Below, piece by piece: positions 23,315 to 33,897 of a DNA stretch of 64,000 nt. Position 1 is the stretch's first letter; the number at the start of each line of letters is the position of its first letter. The translations under genes and the position numbers were made by a program. Origin of the DNA: Dactylis glomerata. Lineage: Eukaryota > Streptophyta > Magnoliopsida > Poales > Poaceae. The DNA lies in assembly GCA_007115705.1 (NCBI GenBank), contig QXEO01001137.1:682001-746000 (forward strand), given 5' to 3'. A model generated the notes under the pieces. The model ran no database searches and was not told the origin of the DNA. It was given only the letters and a program-made list of their open reading frames with translations.

Positions 23315-23896
23315 ATGGACGTCCCAAGGAAGCGAGGGCCTGGTTGCCCAAAGGGCAGCAAGAAGAAAGCGGCGATGGTTGCTCCCTCGCCGGCTCGCCG
23401 CCGTGGACGGCAGCTGGGCAGCAAGAACAAGAAAACTCTTGCAGCCTTCGCGGCCACTGCCTCTGGGTCTGGCGGGCCAGGCACGGGAGCTTCTGCGCCG
23501 GCTGGACCGTCTTGGCTTCGACCGATGCTGCCGGCGCTCCAACCGCTGGTCTACACCTCGGCCGAAGGATGGTCCACCTTTATCATCTCGGTGCTTGCCG
23601 GGGCCGAGGACCATCTCCGCCTTCCATCCCAGTTTATGGAAGAGATGGAGGGCCAGGAGATGGCTTACGCTATGCTGCGGGAGTGCAGCGTGGGCCAGCC
23701 TAGGTACCGCGTTGAAGTCTACTACGACGGTGAAGGGGAGTGCTACTTCCGCGACGGGTGGTCGAAGTTCTTCGCAGACTATGGCGTGCACGCGGGCTGG
23801 TTCCTCCTCTTCACTCACCGCGATGGGAGGCGGAACTTCATCATCTGCATCTTCGACGGCACCCTCTGCGCCTGCACCTTCGCTGCTTGGTCATGA
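23315..23896 (+). CDS. AT-hook-like and B3-like DNA-binding protein, antisense to the Tat element
   Basis: This 193-codon, GC-rich, intronless ORF runs against the retroelement's own genes. Residues 5-18 (RKRGPGCPKGSKKK) and 28-40 (RRRGRQLGSKNKK) look like degenerate AT-hooks and basic nuclear-localisation signals. Residues about 84-188 have the pattern of a B3 DNA-binding domain: GWSTFIISVL, LRLPSQFMEEM, GWSKFFADY, GWFLLF and a closing IFDGTLCACTF. The frame is open upstream to 23123 inside the LTR of X. The Ala-rich stretch 23235-23314 may be genuine N-terminal coding sequence cut off by X, so the true start is uncertain. The placement between integrase and the 3' end, on the opposite strand, parallels the antisense accessory gene of maize Grande. 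Function and expression are inferred only; a captured host gene fragment is the alternative. Confidence 0.55.
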   Translation: MDVPRKRGPGCPKGSKKKAAMVAPSPARRRGRQLGSKNKKTLAAFAATASGSGGPGTGASAPAGPSWLRPMLPALQPLVYTSAEGWSTFIISVLAGAEDHLRLPSQFMEEMEGQEMAYAMLRECSVGQPRYRVEVYYDGEGECYFRDGWSKFFADYGVHAGWFLLFTHRDGRRNFIICIFDGTLCACTFAAWS

Positions 23897-25360
23897 ACGC
23901 AAGCATCCCGTCGCCTTTTCGCCTTCGCGGATCTCGTCGACCTCGAGCGCGGACTTCTCCGGGATGAAGTCCATGCGGCGCTCGCACCATGCCGAGGAAG
24001 GTGAGCATCTCCACAGCGAGGAGCACTTAGTATTTTAGAGTAGCAACTCAGGAAACTTTTGTAACCGTCAGACTCCTGCTTGATGAAATTTGTCTTTCTT
24101 CATTTGCTGTGCCTTTGTGAAAGCTTATTTTGCTTCGTTCTTGTTTGAATGTCTTATGTTTCCATCTTGAGCACGATGATGATTTCATGATTAGGACTCT
24201 TCTTGCACTAGGGTCGTCGCTGAGTATGTCTGTGGGTGAGGGCTAGGATAGCCGTCGACCCGTTGAGACATCCCTGGCAAGCTCGTCCGGCTTCGGCGCA
24301 GAAGGACAAATGACTCTGCTGGTCGGCTTCGGAAGGTGTAAGCAAGCGCCGGCTTGAGGGAATAGGATCAGGAGTTACATCCTATGCCGGCTCGGGCGAG
24401 ACCGGGGCCAGCATACTTCTCCCTCACTAACCTTCGCACGAACCTTGCTGCGGCTGGGGTGAACCTCCGAACTGCTGACCTTAGCACTTTCCCTCGCGGA
24501 TGCCTTTGCAGATTTCGATTTTGATGCTCTTTTGCTAGTCATGACGCAACACCAACTAATCGGATAGCAGGTGAAGGATTGGAGCCGACCCGTTTTTAAG
24601 GACCAATTCCCTTTCCCCCTAGCCCCCGAGTTTTGGGGCAGGTGGAATAACAGCTGGGTTAAAACTAGCTCGTTCGCGTACGATGCCAACGCCGTGCGAG
24701 GTAGCTCTGGCTTCGAACCTCTTTGACGTGGCTACCCAGCCTAAGTGCTGAAAGCCATGATTGTCGACCACTTGCTGGCCTACCTTAGCCCGGTTCCCTC
24801 AACTTTTTCCTTAATCTCCCCACCCTTCGGCCCTTCTACCCCCAACAGACAGCCTGGTGCCGGTTGGTCTCCCTTGGGCCGGCAGCCGAATGCCGGCCTA
24901 GGGTGGGAGCGTGCCGCGGGGTGAGAAGTAGTACTTCGGTTTGTTGGGGACCCAACTTGAGCTAGCCGGCGTATGGTCAACGATCATTACCTTCATTGCT
25001 TAGTTGAGCGATTCTCTTATCATTCATGGTTTTTCCCTGTGGCTTTACTTCGTATGTGGTCTGCCGGCTCCTATCCGCCGGCTTCGCGGATCCGGGGGAC
25101 GGAGGTTGGGCTCGAGACCTATTCCATACACAGTACTCATCTAGCTGATGGGGGTTCGATCATTTTAGGGCAGCCGGTTGTAGCTCGATGCTTGGAGCCG
25201 ACTGCCGGTCAAGTGAATAACGCAGGAAGCAAACAATACATGAAGTATTTTTCTCGGAGCCGGCTGTAACTAGCCATTCTGTTATCCTTTACTCATTGAC
25301 AAGTTTTTGGGGGTACAAGCTTTTTCCTTAGCAGAAGAAAGGTCTTAGGAGACTGACATT
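23897..25360 (-). other. 3' untranslated region of the Tat element
   Basis: About 1.46 kb follows the integrase stop on the minus strand. It is rich in GCCGGC/CCGGCT words like the adjoining pol. A purine-rich stretch on the minus strand near 24603-24640 could be a polypurine tract, but no LTR start can be placed after it. A 104-codon minus-strand frame at 24375-24689 is Ser/Lys-rich and unrecognised; I do not call it a gene. Confidence 0.5.
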
Positions 25361-26489
25361 CTAGGGACGCTCTGTCTCCTTGTCAGAGTTGTCTGCCTTG
25401 TTCTTTCTGGGCTTTTGTGCGTCGATGAGGTAATATGCCCCATTGCCTAGCACCCGACTGACAATGAACGGTCCCTCCCAAGGAGAGGATAGCTTGTGCA
25501 TTCCTTTGGTGTTTTGGACCAGCCGGAGTACGAGATCTCCTTCGCGGAACGCGAGAGGACGGATCTTCCGGCTGTGGTATCGTCGCAGCTGCTGCTGGTA
25601 GAGCGCTGATCTGGCCAAGGCTTGCTCTCGTGCCTCCTCGAGGAGGTCGACACCATCTTTACGAGCTTCTTTCGCTTGCTTCTCTGTGTACTGGACCACT
25701 CTGGGCGCATCGAATTCAATGTCGGTGGGCAGCACAGCCTTTCCTCCATAGACCAGGAAGAATGGAGTGAAGCGGACAGAGCGGTTAGGAGTGGTGCGCA
25801 GGCTCCAGAGCACTGAGGGTAACTCTTCAACCCAGCAGCCGGCTGAGCGCTCAAGGAGCTCGACCAGTCTTGGCTTGATGCCGGCTAGGATCAGGCCATT
25901 TGCCTTCTCCACTTGCCCATTGGACTAAGGATGCACCACTGACACCAGGTCCAGTCGGATGCCCTTCTGGCCGCAGTACTCTGTGAAGACTCCCTTTGTG
26001 AAGTTTGTCCCGTTGTCAGTGATGATACTATGCGGGACTCCATATCTTGTGATGATCTCATTGAAGAACTTGATATTTGACGAGCCATCGAGTTTTTTGA
26101 TTAGCTTGGCTTCGATCCACTTGGTGAATTCGTCCACTGCTACCAGCAGATGCATCAAGCCCCTGGGTGCAGTTTTGAATGGTCCCACCATGTCAAGGCC
26201 CCAGACAACGAACGGCCAAGTGAGCGGGATGGTCTCGAGGGCCGCCGCTGGGGTATGCCGGTGCTTGGAGAAGCGCTGGCAGCCGTTGCACTGCTTCACC
26301 AGCTGATCTGCATCTTGTAGAGCCGTCGGCTAGTAGAATCTGTGGCGGAAAGCTTTGGCCACTAATGCTCTGGAAGACGCGTGATGCCCGCACTCCCCTT
26401 GGTGTATCCCCCTCAGTAGCTCTTTTCCTTCTTCTGGCTCGACGCACTTCTGGAAAACTCCAGACACACTGCGCTTGTACAGCTCGCTA
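25361..26489 (-). pseudogene. Tat integrase, broken
   Basis: The zinc-binding region (CGHHASSR and later CNGCQRF) is followed by the core: GLDMVGPF with the first aspartate, IITDNGTNF with the second, and NGQVEKANG with the glutamate. A C-terminal part with FREGDLVLR and SPWEGPFIVSRV ends at 25361. Stops interrupt it inside the zinc finger (TAG near 26334) and just before the glutamate segment (TAG near 25925). A single-base shift near 26490 separates it from the upstream part. The intact enzyme would insert the cDNA; this one cannot be made whole. Confidence 0.85.
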
Positions 26490-27321
26490 TGATGATGGTG
26501 TATGCCTGCATGCGGCGTTGGAGTCGCCTGGCTTCTGCTTCGTCCTGTGACAAGTCCCCAGTGATGAGGTAGTTGGAGAATGGCTCCGCCCAGGATGGTA
26601 TCTCCCGTATGTGGAAGACACTGGCGACCAGGGGATTCGCAGCCCCCGGGTCCGTCGATGTGCCGACTTCGTCTAGTTGGCCGGCTACAGGGGCCAGCTT
26701 GGAGATGGCAGCCCCCAAGTCCTTCGTCGAGCTGACCACGCCGGGCTGGCCGGCTGCCTCCTTTATCTCTGAGGCAGCAGCCCCCGGGTCTGGCAATGGT
26801 GCCGGGACCGGGGTGAGGTCCTCTGACACAAAAATGGAGCCAGATTCTAGCGATGGCTTGATAGATGGCTTGTCGATTTCCTCCAGCAACACCCCGGCTG
26901 GAATCTCCTGCCTGGTGGAGCCGATCTTGGATAGCTGATCCGCCTTGTCGTTGTTTGCTCTAGGGACGTGATGAAACTTGCAGTCCTCAAAGAATCCGCA
27001 GAGCTGCTGGACATAGAAGTGGTAGGAGGACATGTTGGCATCCTTGGCATCCCATTTCCCCGAGACATGGTGCACCACAAGGTCAGAGTCTCCAAGGCAG
27101 AGGATCCTCCGGATGCCAATCTCCTTGGCCAGCTTGAGCCCATGCACCAGGGCCTCGTACTCAGCGACGTTGTTCGATGCGCGGAAATGAATCTATAGCA
27201 CGTACAACAACTTATCTCCCTTGGGAGAGGTGAAGACGACGCCGGCTCCCAAGCCCACGAGCATCTTGGAGCCATCGAAATTCATGCGCCAGTACGTGGA
27301 GTCCGGAGCCGGTGGCAGGTA
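26490..27321 (-). pseudogene. Second, archaeal-type RNase H of the Tat element, broken
   Basis: MNFDGSK near 27270 carries the first catalytic aspartate. ASNNVAEYEAL holds the glutamate, LGDSDLVVHHVSG the second aspartate and ANNDKADQLSK the last. A TAG at 27193-27195 cuts the domain after the first motif, and another at 27322-27324 separates it from the first RNase H. A Pro/Ala/Gly-rich linker (about 26,640-26,830) leads to integrase. Having this domain as well as a normal RNase H places the element in the Tat lineage. Confidence 0.8.
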
Positions 27322-28725
27322 CTAGTGCTCTCCCCAATCAGCAAAGAAATCTGCTATGATCTGGGACTTGATCATCGTCCTGGGCTTGTACTGAATGGTG
27401 TGAGCAGCTAGCTCAATTGCCCACTTGGCCACTCTGCCGGTTGCATCCTTGCATCCTATGATCTCCGAGAGCGGGGTGGTGCTCACCACTGTGATGGGGT
27501 GCTCCTCGAAGTAGTGCTTCAGCTTCCTGGCCGCCATGTACACGTCGTACGCGACCTTCTGGTAGTGCGGGTAGTTCTCCTTGGAGAGAGTGAGCACTTC
27601 ACTTAGGTAGTACACCGGGCGCTGGACTGGCAGCTCCTTGCCTTCCTCGGTGCGCTCCACCACGATCACCACTCTAATGACTCGCGGGGTAGCTGCAATG
27701 TACAGCAGCATCGGTTCTCGCGGAGCCGGTGCAGCTAGGATCGGCGCTGTGGACAAGGCCCGCTTGAGGTTCCTGAAGGCTTCATCAGTGCATTGGGACC
27801 AAACAAAATGGTCCGTCTTCTTCATCAGCTGATATAGGGGCATCGCCTTTTCTCCGAGCCGGCTGACAAATCGATTGAGTGAGGCCAAGCAGCCGGCAAA
27901 CTTCTGCACGTCCCTGAGTTTGGTGGGCGGCTCTAGGGCCTCGATGGCTTTTATCTTCGAGGGGTTAGCCTCGATCCCTCGCTGGGAAACGATATAACCT
28001 AGGAGCTATCCAGCCGGCATGCCAAAGGTGCACTTCTCAGGATTGAGCTTCATGCGATAGCGTCGCAGGTTGGTGAAGGTCTCCTTGAGGTCATCGAGGA
28101 GTGTGCCACATTGCTTGGTCTTCATGACCACATCATCCACATAAGCATGCACATTCCGCCCAATCTGCTCTTGCAGACACCGCTGCATGGTTCACTGGTA
28201 AGTTGCTCCAGCGTTCTTCAAGCCGAAGGGCATGGTGACGTAGCAGTAGGCTCCATACGGGGTGATGAAGGAGGTCTTGATCTGATCCGGCTGGTATAGC
28301 GGGATCTGGTGGTAGCCAGAGTAGGCATCCAGGAAAGATAGCAGGTCGCAACCGACTGTGGAGTCGATCACCTGGTCGATGCGCGGTAGCGCGAAGGGGT
28401 CCTTGGGGCAAGCCTTGTTGAGGCTGGTGTAGTCGATACACATGCGCCAAGTGTTGTTCTTCTTTAGGACCAAGACTGGGTTCGCCAACCAGTCAAGGTA
28501 GAACACTTCCATGATGAAGCCGGCTGCGAGGAGCCGGGCGATCTCCTCACCAATGGCCTTCCTTTTCTCTTCTACAAAGTGCCGTAGCGGTTGCTTGACC
28601 GGCTTGGCATCTGGCCGGACATGGAGTGAGTGCTCAGCCAGCTCCCTCAGCACACCTGGCATGTCCTTTGGAGACCATGCGAAGATGTCCCGATTCTCAC
28701 GGAGGAAGCTGGTGAGCTCGCTTTC
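27322..28725 (-). pseudogene. Tat reverse transcriptase and first RNase H, broken
   Basis: From the right: PVKQPLRHFVEEKRKAIGEE, NTWRMCIDYTSLNKACPKD, LSFLDAYSGYHQI with a catalytic aspartate, MPFGLKNAGATYQ, then AYVDDVVMK with the YVDD pair. The RNase H part includes FVWSQCTDEAFRNLK, VYYLSEVL and RVAKWAIELAAH. In the expected DAS position it reads YIAATPRV, so the first catalytic Asp appears lost. Stops lie between ATYQ and TMQRCL (TGA), after GMPAG (TAG) and after SAK (TAG). All are single-base nonsense changes in a conserved frame. Confidence 0.85.
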
Positions 28726-29445
28726 CTATTTAGCAGAGAGGCCGGTGCCGATGATGACGAACTTGGATGGGTCACTCTCGTCCAACAGGATCTTCCTGGT
28801 GTCATTGGCTAGCTTGAACTGCTCCACCGATGACTGGCAAGCCGGCACGTCTTGCTGAGTTAGCTCCACGCGGTGGAGGAGTTGCCGCTTTTCTTCAGCG
28901 ATGACCAGTGCTTCCGCCAGCTGTGAGCTGGCCTTGGCGCACTCTAGCGACTTCTTGAAGCATCCCGAGACTGTGATTACACCTTTAGGTCCTGGGAGCT
29001 TCATCTTGAGGTACGCGTAATGCGGCACCGCCATGAACTTGGCTAGAGCCGGTCGACCAAGCAGCGCATGGTAGGGACTACTAATGTCCACCACCTCGAA
29101 CCAGATTGGCTCGCGGCGACTGTTGCCTTTCTCCCCAAAGAAACCTCCAGCTGCACCCTACCCATTGGGGTGCACGAGTGCCCTGGCATGATGCCATGGA
29201 AGGTGAGCCGGCTCGGCTTCAGCTGAGCAAGCGGGATGCCTAGCTTCTCCATTGAGCTTCGGTACAGAAGGTTGATGCTGCTGCCACAAACAATAAGCAC
29301 GCGGGAGAACCGACACATGTGCGTATCAGAGCACACGATGGGATCTAGAACCAGAGCGTATTCTCCTGGGCTGGGCATTAGTCGCGGATGATCTTCGCGC
29401 CCCCAAGTGATGGCCGTCTTGCACCAGTGCATGAACATACTGCAA
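28726..29445 (-). pseudogene. Tat protease region, active-site aspartate lost
   Basis: The retropepsin region reads FSRVLIVCGSSINLLYRSS, followed by the HGIMPG and YHALLGRP segments of the fold. In this family the motif before GSSIN normally supplies the catalytic Asp; here that place reads V-C, so this protease would be inactive. A frame change near 29,090 splits the domain. The right end stops at 29445, where gag should follow, at the junction with the LTR of B. Confidence 0.75.
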
Positions 29446-30659
29446 GCCGCCACCGTCGTCGACGCGAGATCGAGAGGATCCAGGAGCTCTTCCCGGCACC
29501 CTGCCAGAGAGGGGAATCCCTGCCGGAGGCCTTCTCCACCACCATGGTCGCCTCCGGAGTGATGTGTGAGTAGTCTACCTTGGACTACGGGTCCATAGCA
29601 GTAGCTAGATGGTCGTCTCCTCCACCTTGTGCTTCATGTTTAGATCTTGTGAGCTGCCCTACATGATCAAGATCATCTTTGTGTAATTCTACATTTTGTG
29701 TTTGTTGGGATCCGATGAGTATTGGTACTATGTCAAGTTGATGTGCTAAATTATTATCTTTGTGTTATCTCTATGTTGTTTATGATCTTGCATGCTCTCC
29801 GTTGCCAGTAGATATCTTGGCCGAGTAGATGCTAGTGACTCCAAGAGGGAGTATTTATGCTCGATAGTTGGGTTCATGCCTCTAGTAATCTGGGGGAGTG
29901 ACAGAAACCTCTAAGGTTGTAGATGTGCTGTTGCCACTAGGGAGAAAACTGCATTCTTGTGTCCAAGGACATTTGCTTTGTTTACTTTATGCACTTTGCT
30001 TAATGAAGTTATCCATTGTTTGCAACTTAATACCCGATGGTTGCTCGGAAGATATCCGGAGGGTGGATTATTAGTCATAGATGCAGTTGGATTACGGTCT
30101 ATGTATTTTGTCGTAATGCCCAGAGTGAATCTCATAGTGATCCTCATGACATATGTACGTTATCTTTATTATATCAATTGTCCAACTGTAATTTGTTTAC
30201 CCAGCATGTTATTATTTATCTTATGGAGAGACACCGCTAGTGAACTGTGGACCCCGGTCCAATTTCCTTTACATTGCTATTACCGTTTATTATTTTACTT
30301 ACTTATTTACATTCTCGCTTACTATTACCTTTTACCACTTGATATGCTTAATCCTTTGTTTATAGTAAACCGGTGAGATTGACAACCTCATTGTAAGTTG
30401 GGCAAAGTACTTGGTTGTGTTGTGTGCAGGTTCCACGTTGCTGCTAGGTGAAGAAGCTCCTACGTCAACTACGCACCAGCATTTTCTGGCGCCATTGTCC
30501 GCAGTGTCGCGAAGCTTGCAAGCAGCACCTTCTGAAATTTGGCTTTCTCTTACTGGTTCGATAAACCTTGGTTTCACAACTGAGGGAAACTTGCTGTTGT
30601 GCTTCTCATACCTTCCTCTTGGGGTTCCCAACTGGGTGCTTAACACGCACTATCAAGCA
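29446..30659 (+). repeat. Partial LTR of element B (type 1)
   Basis: It lacks the first several hundred bases including the TATA region and ends ATCAAGCA. Its part 29884-30230 is almost identical to 33550-33896 in element C. Confidence 0.8.
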
Positions 30660-30666
30660 ATTTTTC

Positions 30667-30684
30667 TGGTGTCGTTGCCGGGGA
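30667..30684 (+). promoter_or_regulatory. Primer binding site of element B
   Basis: TGGTGTCGTTGCCGGGGA lies 7 bp after the LTR end. It is one base away from the tRNA-Asp complement typical of Athila elements. Confidence 0.8.
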
Positions 30685-30843
30685 GAAAGAAGATTTCTGC
30701 AAGGGGAGTCTCTCACGCTCAACCATTTACTTTGTTATTGCTTTGCTTTATTTTATTCTTGCTTGCATCTTTTTATCAAAAATACAAAAAAAATTAGTTC
30801 CTTTATAGTTGCTTTTACTTATCTGCTTATTAGTCTTGCTAGA

Positions 30844-31559
30844 ATTAGTTATCCTGAAGCTGAGGTTCGTACTTTTAAGCAACAGGGGAGATAGTTTGAA
30901 AGATGCTTGGTACCAAATTAGCAATGCTCATCATAGGTGTACAAACAAGCATTCTACCATGATCCTCCTTAGAAATTTTTATGTTGGTATATCTAGTTAA
31001 TAGGTACGTTCTTGATACTCTTGCAGGAGGTAATTTTTAGGGTACTCCCGCTTTGGAAGCATGCACTTTAATTGAAAGTTTAGTAGGAGTACCATCTATC
31101 TATGTTGTTAAAACTGAGGTCACTTTGGATGAAGTTTTAGAAAAACTTAGCTCTTTAGAAAAAAGTTTGCCAAATATCCTTGATAACGCTAGCCAGGTTA
31201 ATGAATCGATAGAAAGTATCGGTAAGAGAATCACCATTTTAGAGGCTAGTACTACTCTTGATAGTCAAAACCTTAGGATTGGTAAACTAGAGGAGTCTAT
31301 GGAAACTTTAAGTTCAATTTTCTCTTCTCTTAAATTTAAGAAGGAGAAAGCTTTTGTTGGAAAAGAGCAAAAATTTATGTATGTTCCCAAGGTGTCTGTG
31401 CCTAAACCGTAGCATGTTTTTAAGATTGGTAAGACTTTTAGTTCTACTAAGAGTGACTTGTAGGTTGAATCATCTTCGGGAACTTCTAAAGTGCCTAGTG
31501 TGGTAAGTGGTGCTCTTTAGGAAACGGTTGATCTTAATGCCTCATTTGATAATACTTGA
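30844..31559 (+). pseudogene. Dead gag of element B
   Basis: It aligns with the intact gag of A along its length. The start codon reads ATT, the frame is shifted in the G-run after KQQ, small deletions lie near 30997 and 31045, and a TAG follows VPKP near 31410. The longest remaining frame is 31053-31412 (119 codons), covering the coiled-coil part. Most lesions are shared with element C. Confidence 0.8.
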
Positions 31560-33549
31560 TTTCCACTTTCTGCGCCTAGCTCAAAGGCGTTAAAGAAAAG
31601 CACTTTTGGAAGATAACCCAATGTTTTCTTTTTAGTACTTTTTATTTTATTTGAGTCTTGGAAGTTATTACTACTGTAATGACCACTCCTTATCATTTTT
31701 ATTTCATTGTTGTGCCAAGAAGAACCTCTAATTTGAGGGAGGTAAGATTTGGGGAAGTTGCTATCCTGAAACAGATTTCTGTGCTGCACCGTAAAAATTC
31801 GTGAAAATTCTCAGAATATCTATTTGATCTGAAATTTCTTGAGCATATGCCCCAGGTTATATCCAAACTTTCATTAGTTTTGCACTTTTCGATTTGAGCA
31901 ACACAAGGTCCTCGAAAAAATCGACCTTTGTCAGTTGTTCTCTTTTGACGAATTTCTGCCACTATTTATGTTTGCCTCTCGATCGCTTTCTTTTTGAGTT
32001 CTTTTGATCACGGAACTTTTGAGGAAGTTGCTACAGTAGTATATGCTTTATATGTGGTGTTTTTGAGTTTAAAACTGAACCAAAAGGGTTGATTTACTAT
32101 TATGCTTATGCTAACGTTGCTAATAGAATTGTGTGAAGTTTTGCATGAAGGAAGTTTTCAAGTGTAGGGAATGGAGAGTGATGAGATGAGATGAAGTATG
32201 GACAAAAGCTCAAGCTTGGGGATGCCCATGTCATCCCAAAAAATATCCAAGAGGTACAAGCGTCAAAGCTTGGGGATGCCCCGAGGCATCCCTTCTTCAT
32301 CGGCAAAAATCAGGTCACCTTTCAACACACAATATTTTTATTGCTTCATATACTATGCATTTTTCTTGGAGCATCTTTACTTTTGCTTTCAGTTTTCTTT
32401 TGTTTTGTTTGCTGCAATAAATGGTTGGACCCCAACGAATTTCTTTTGGAGAAGACGCACTTCGTTTTTCATTTGCCAAGAATACTCTATTTTTCACTCT
32501 TATCGTTCAACAAGTGTTCTCATTTTCTAGAACTGCATTTAGCTTTCGTTTTTTGCCATGATTTTTGTTCAGATCTTGTTATATCTTTGTATCAAGGTGT
32601 ATTTAGACCACTGGTCTATGTTGGTTTTCATCAAAAGAGTTGTTTCAAAAAGGTTTGAATGGTGTTGGAAAAGAGAAAAAAATTCGGAGCTTGTTTAGAC
32701 CGTGGCTTAGACTTTTGCATGCGATGCTTGATATCGTTTTGATAGTATGCTTAGTAGTTTTTGCTATAGCATGACTTGTCTCAAATGACTGAGATTGCTT
32801 AATGAGCCTTTGAAAAAATCATGCGTTATTTTTATTATATGGAAGCATTTATTTGGTTTTCTCTGTGATGCTTTATTTGGGTTGACTTGGCGCATGCTTA
32901 CAACATGTTTGACTCTTACAAAGTCACCATAAGCCTCTATGATCATTTGGTTTGACTTGTGATACCACTTTATGCTTCTTTTAATGATGTTTTGTTGCTA
33001 TGTATGATTATGGCCGTTATTGCTCTCTTAGTTGGTCGCTCCCAGTCTTTTGCTAGCCTTCATTTTGTACTGAGTATGAGCTCTACTCGTGCATCCAACT
33101 CCCAAAAACCAAGTTATTCCAATGTGTCCACCATACATACCTATTAGCAATTTGCTATTACAAGTACATTTGACTTGCTTTTATCTATCCTTCAAATTAA
33201 ACTCTTTTTGGTGTTATGTGAAAATTAGTCAGTAAAGCTCTCACGAACCTGACGGCACACTTTACTTTTCTTGCTTTTAAATTTTGACATTGTGGCTCTC
33301 TTATGTTGATGTTATGCTTGCAAGTTGTAAGTTGAAAATTAGCCCAGCCATGCCGTCATGGGGCAAGCTTTCAACATTGCACTTTCTCTCATTTGAGTTG
33401 ATATCGTGATCTTTTGTTTATGGATACTCGCAATGTGAAATAAGTTGGGATCTTGCGGGATCATGGAGTTTGAATATGTGTTAGAGAAACGCCTGGGCCG
33501 CTAATCTAAGCCATGCATCATTCATGGTGGAAATTTACAGCATGCCCAT
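31560..33549 (+). other. 3' noncoding module of element B, truncated
   Basis: It follows the module of A, including the A-type variant after about 33165, and stops before the polypurine tract. The paired AAGCTTGGGGATGC motifs lie near 32213 and 32268. I see no ORF to support. Confidence 0.7.
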
Positions 33550-33897
33550 AGTAATCTGGGGGAGTGACAGAAACCTCTAAGGTTGTAGATGTGCTGTTGC
33601 CACTAGGGAGAAAACTGCATTCTTGTGTCCAAGGACATTTGCTTTGTTTACTTTATGCACTTTGCTTAATGAAGTTATCCGTTGTTCGCAACTTAATACC
33701 CGATGGTTGCTCGGACGATATCCGGAGGGTGGATTATTAGTCATAGATGCAGTTGGATTACGGTCTATGTATTTTGTCGTAATGCCCAGAGTGAATCTCA
33801 TAGTGATCCTCATGACATATGTACGTTATCTTTATTCTATCAATTGTCCAACTATAATTTGTTTACCCAGCATGTTATTATTTATCTTATGGAGAGA
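33550..33897 (+). repeat. LTR of element C, left fragment
   Basis: It starts in mid-LTR (agtaatctggggg) and repeats 29884-30230 with very few changes. It ends at the D insertion in the target duplication AGAGA (33893-33897). Confidence 0.8.
33893..33897. repeat. Target site duplication of element D, left copy
   Basis: AGAGA, repeated at 40643-40647. The uninterrupted LTR reads the same across this site at about 30226-30232. Confidence 0.85.

Larger units (their letters stand above)
23235..29445 (-). mobile_element. Tat-lineage Gypsy retrotransposon, truncated at both ends
   Basis: On the minus strand it reads protease (right), reverse transcriptase, RNase H, a second archaeal-type RNase H, integrase, and then a 2-kb 3' region with an antisense ORF. 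The second RNase H before integrase is the mark of the Tat lineage (Ogre, Retand, Grande, RIRE2). Gag and both LTRs are missing: the left end is cut by the LTR of X and the right end joins a partial LTR of element B. The coding region has many nonsense mutations. Confidence 0.8.
29446..33549 (+). mobile_element. Element B: Athila-like copy, truncated at both ends
   Basis: A partial type 1 LTR is followed by a primer site, a dead gag and most of the 3' module, which breaks off at about 33549. No polymerase is present. The left junction with the Tat protease lies in a short shared GC-rich stretch (about 29443-29456); the right junction joins the LTR fragment of C. Both look like illegitimate joins. 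Confidence 0.75.

Noticed and set aside
23120..23818. 232-codon minus-strand frame and overlapping plus-strand frames at the B3-like ORF
   Set aside because: They are shadow frames of GC-rich coding sequence; only the 23315-23896 frame shows domain-like patterns.
5390..29446. Possibility that X, Copia and Tat all sit inside one Athila-like LTR (A left, B right)
   Set aside because: The LTR parts at 3736-5390 and 29446-30659 overlap over several hundred bases and no target duplication joins them.
29911..33813. Repeated 78-codon minus-strand frames in the LTRs of B and C
   Set aside because: They lie in LTR sequence that is duplicated as DNA; no motif, and the frame is not kept in A or H.
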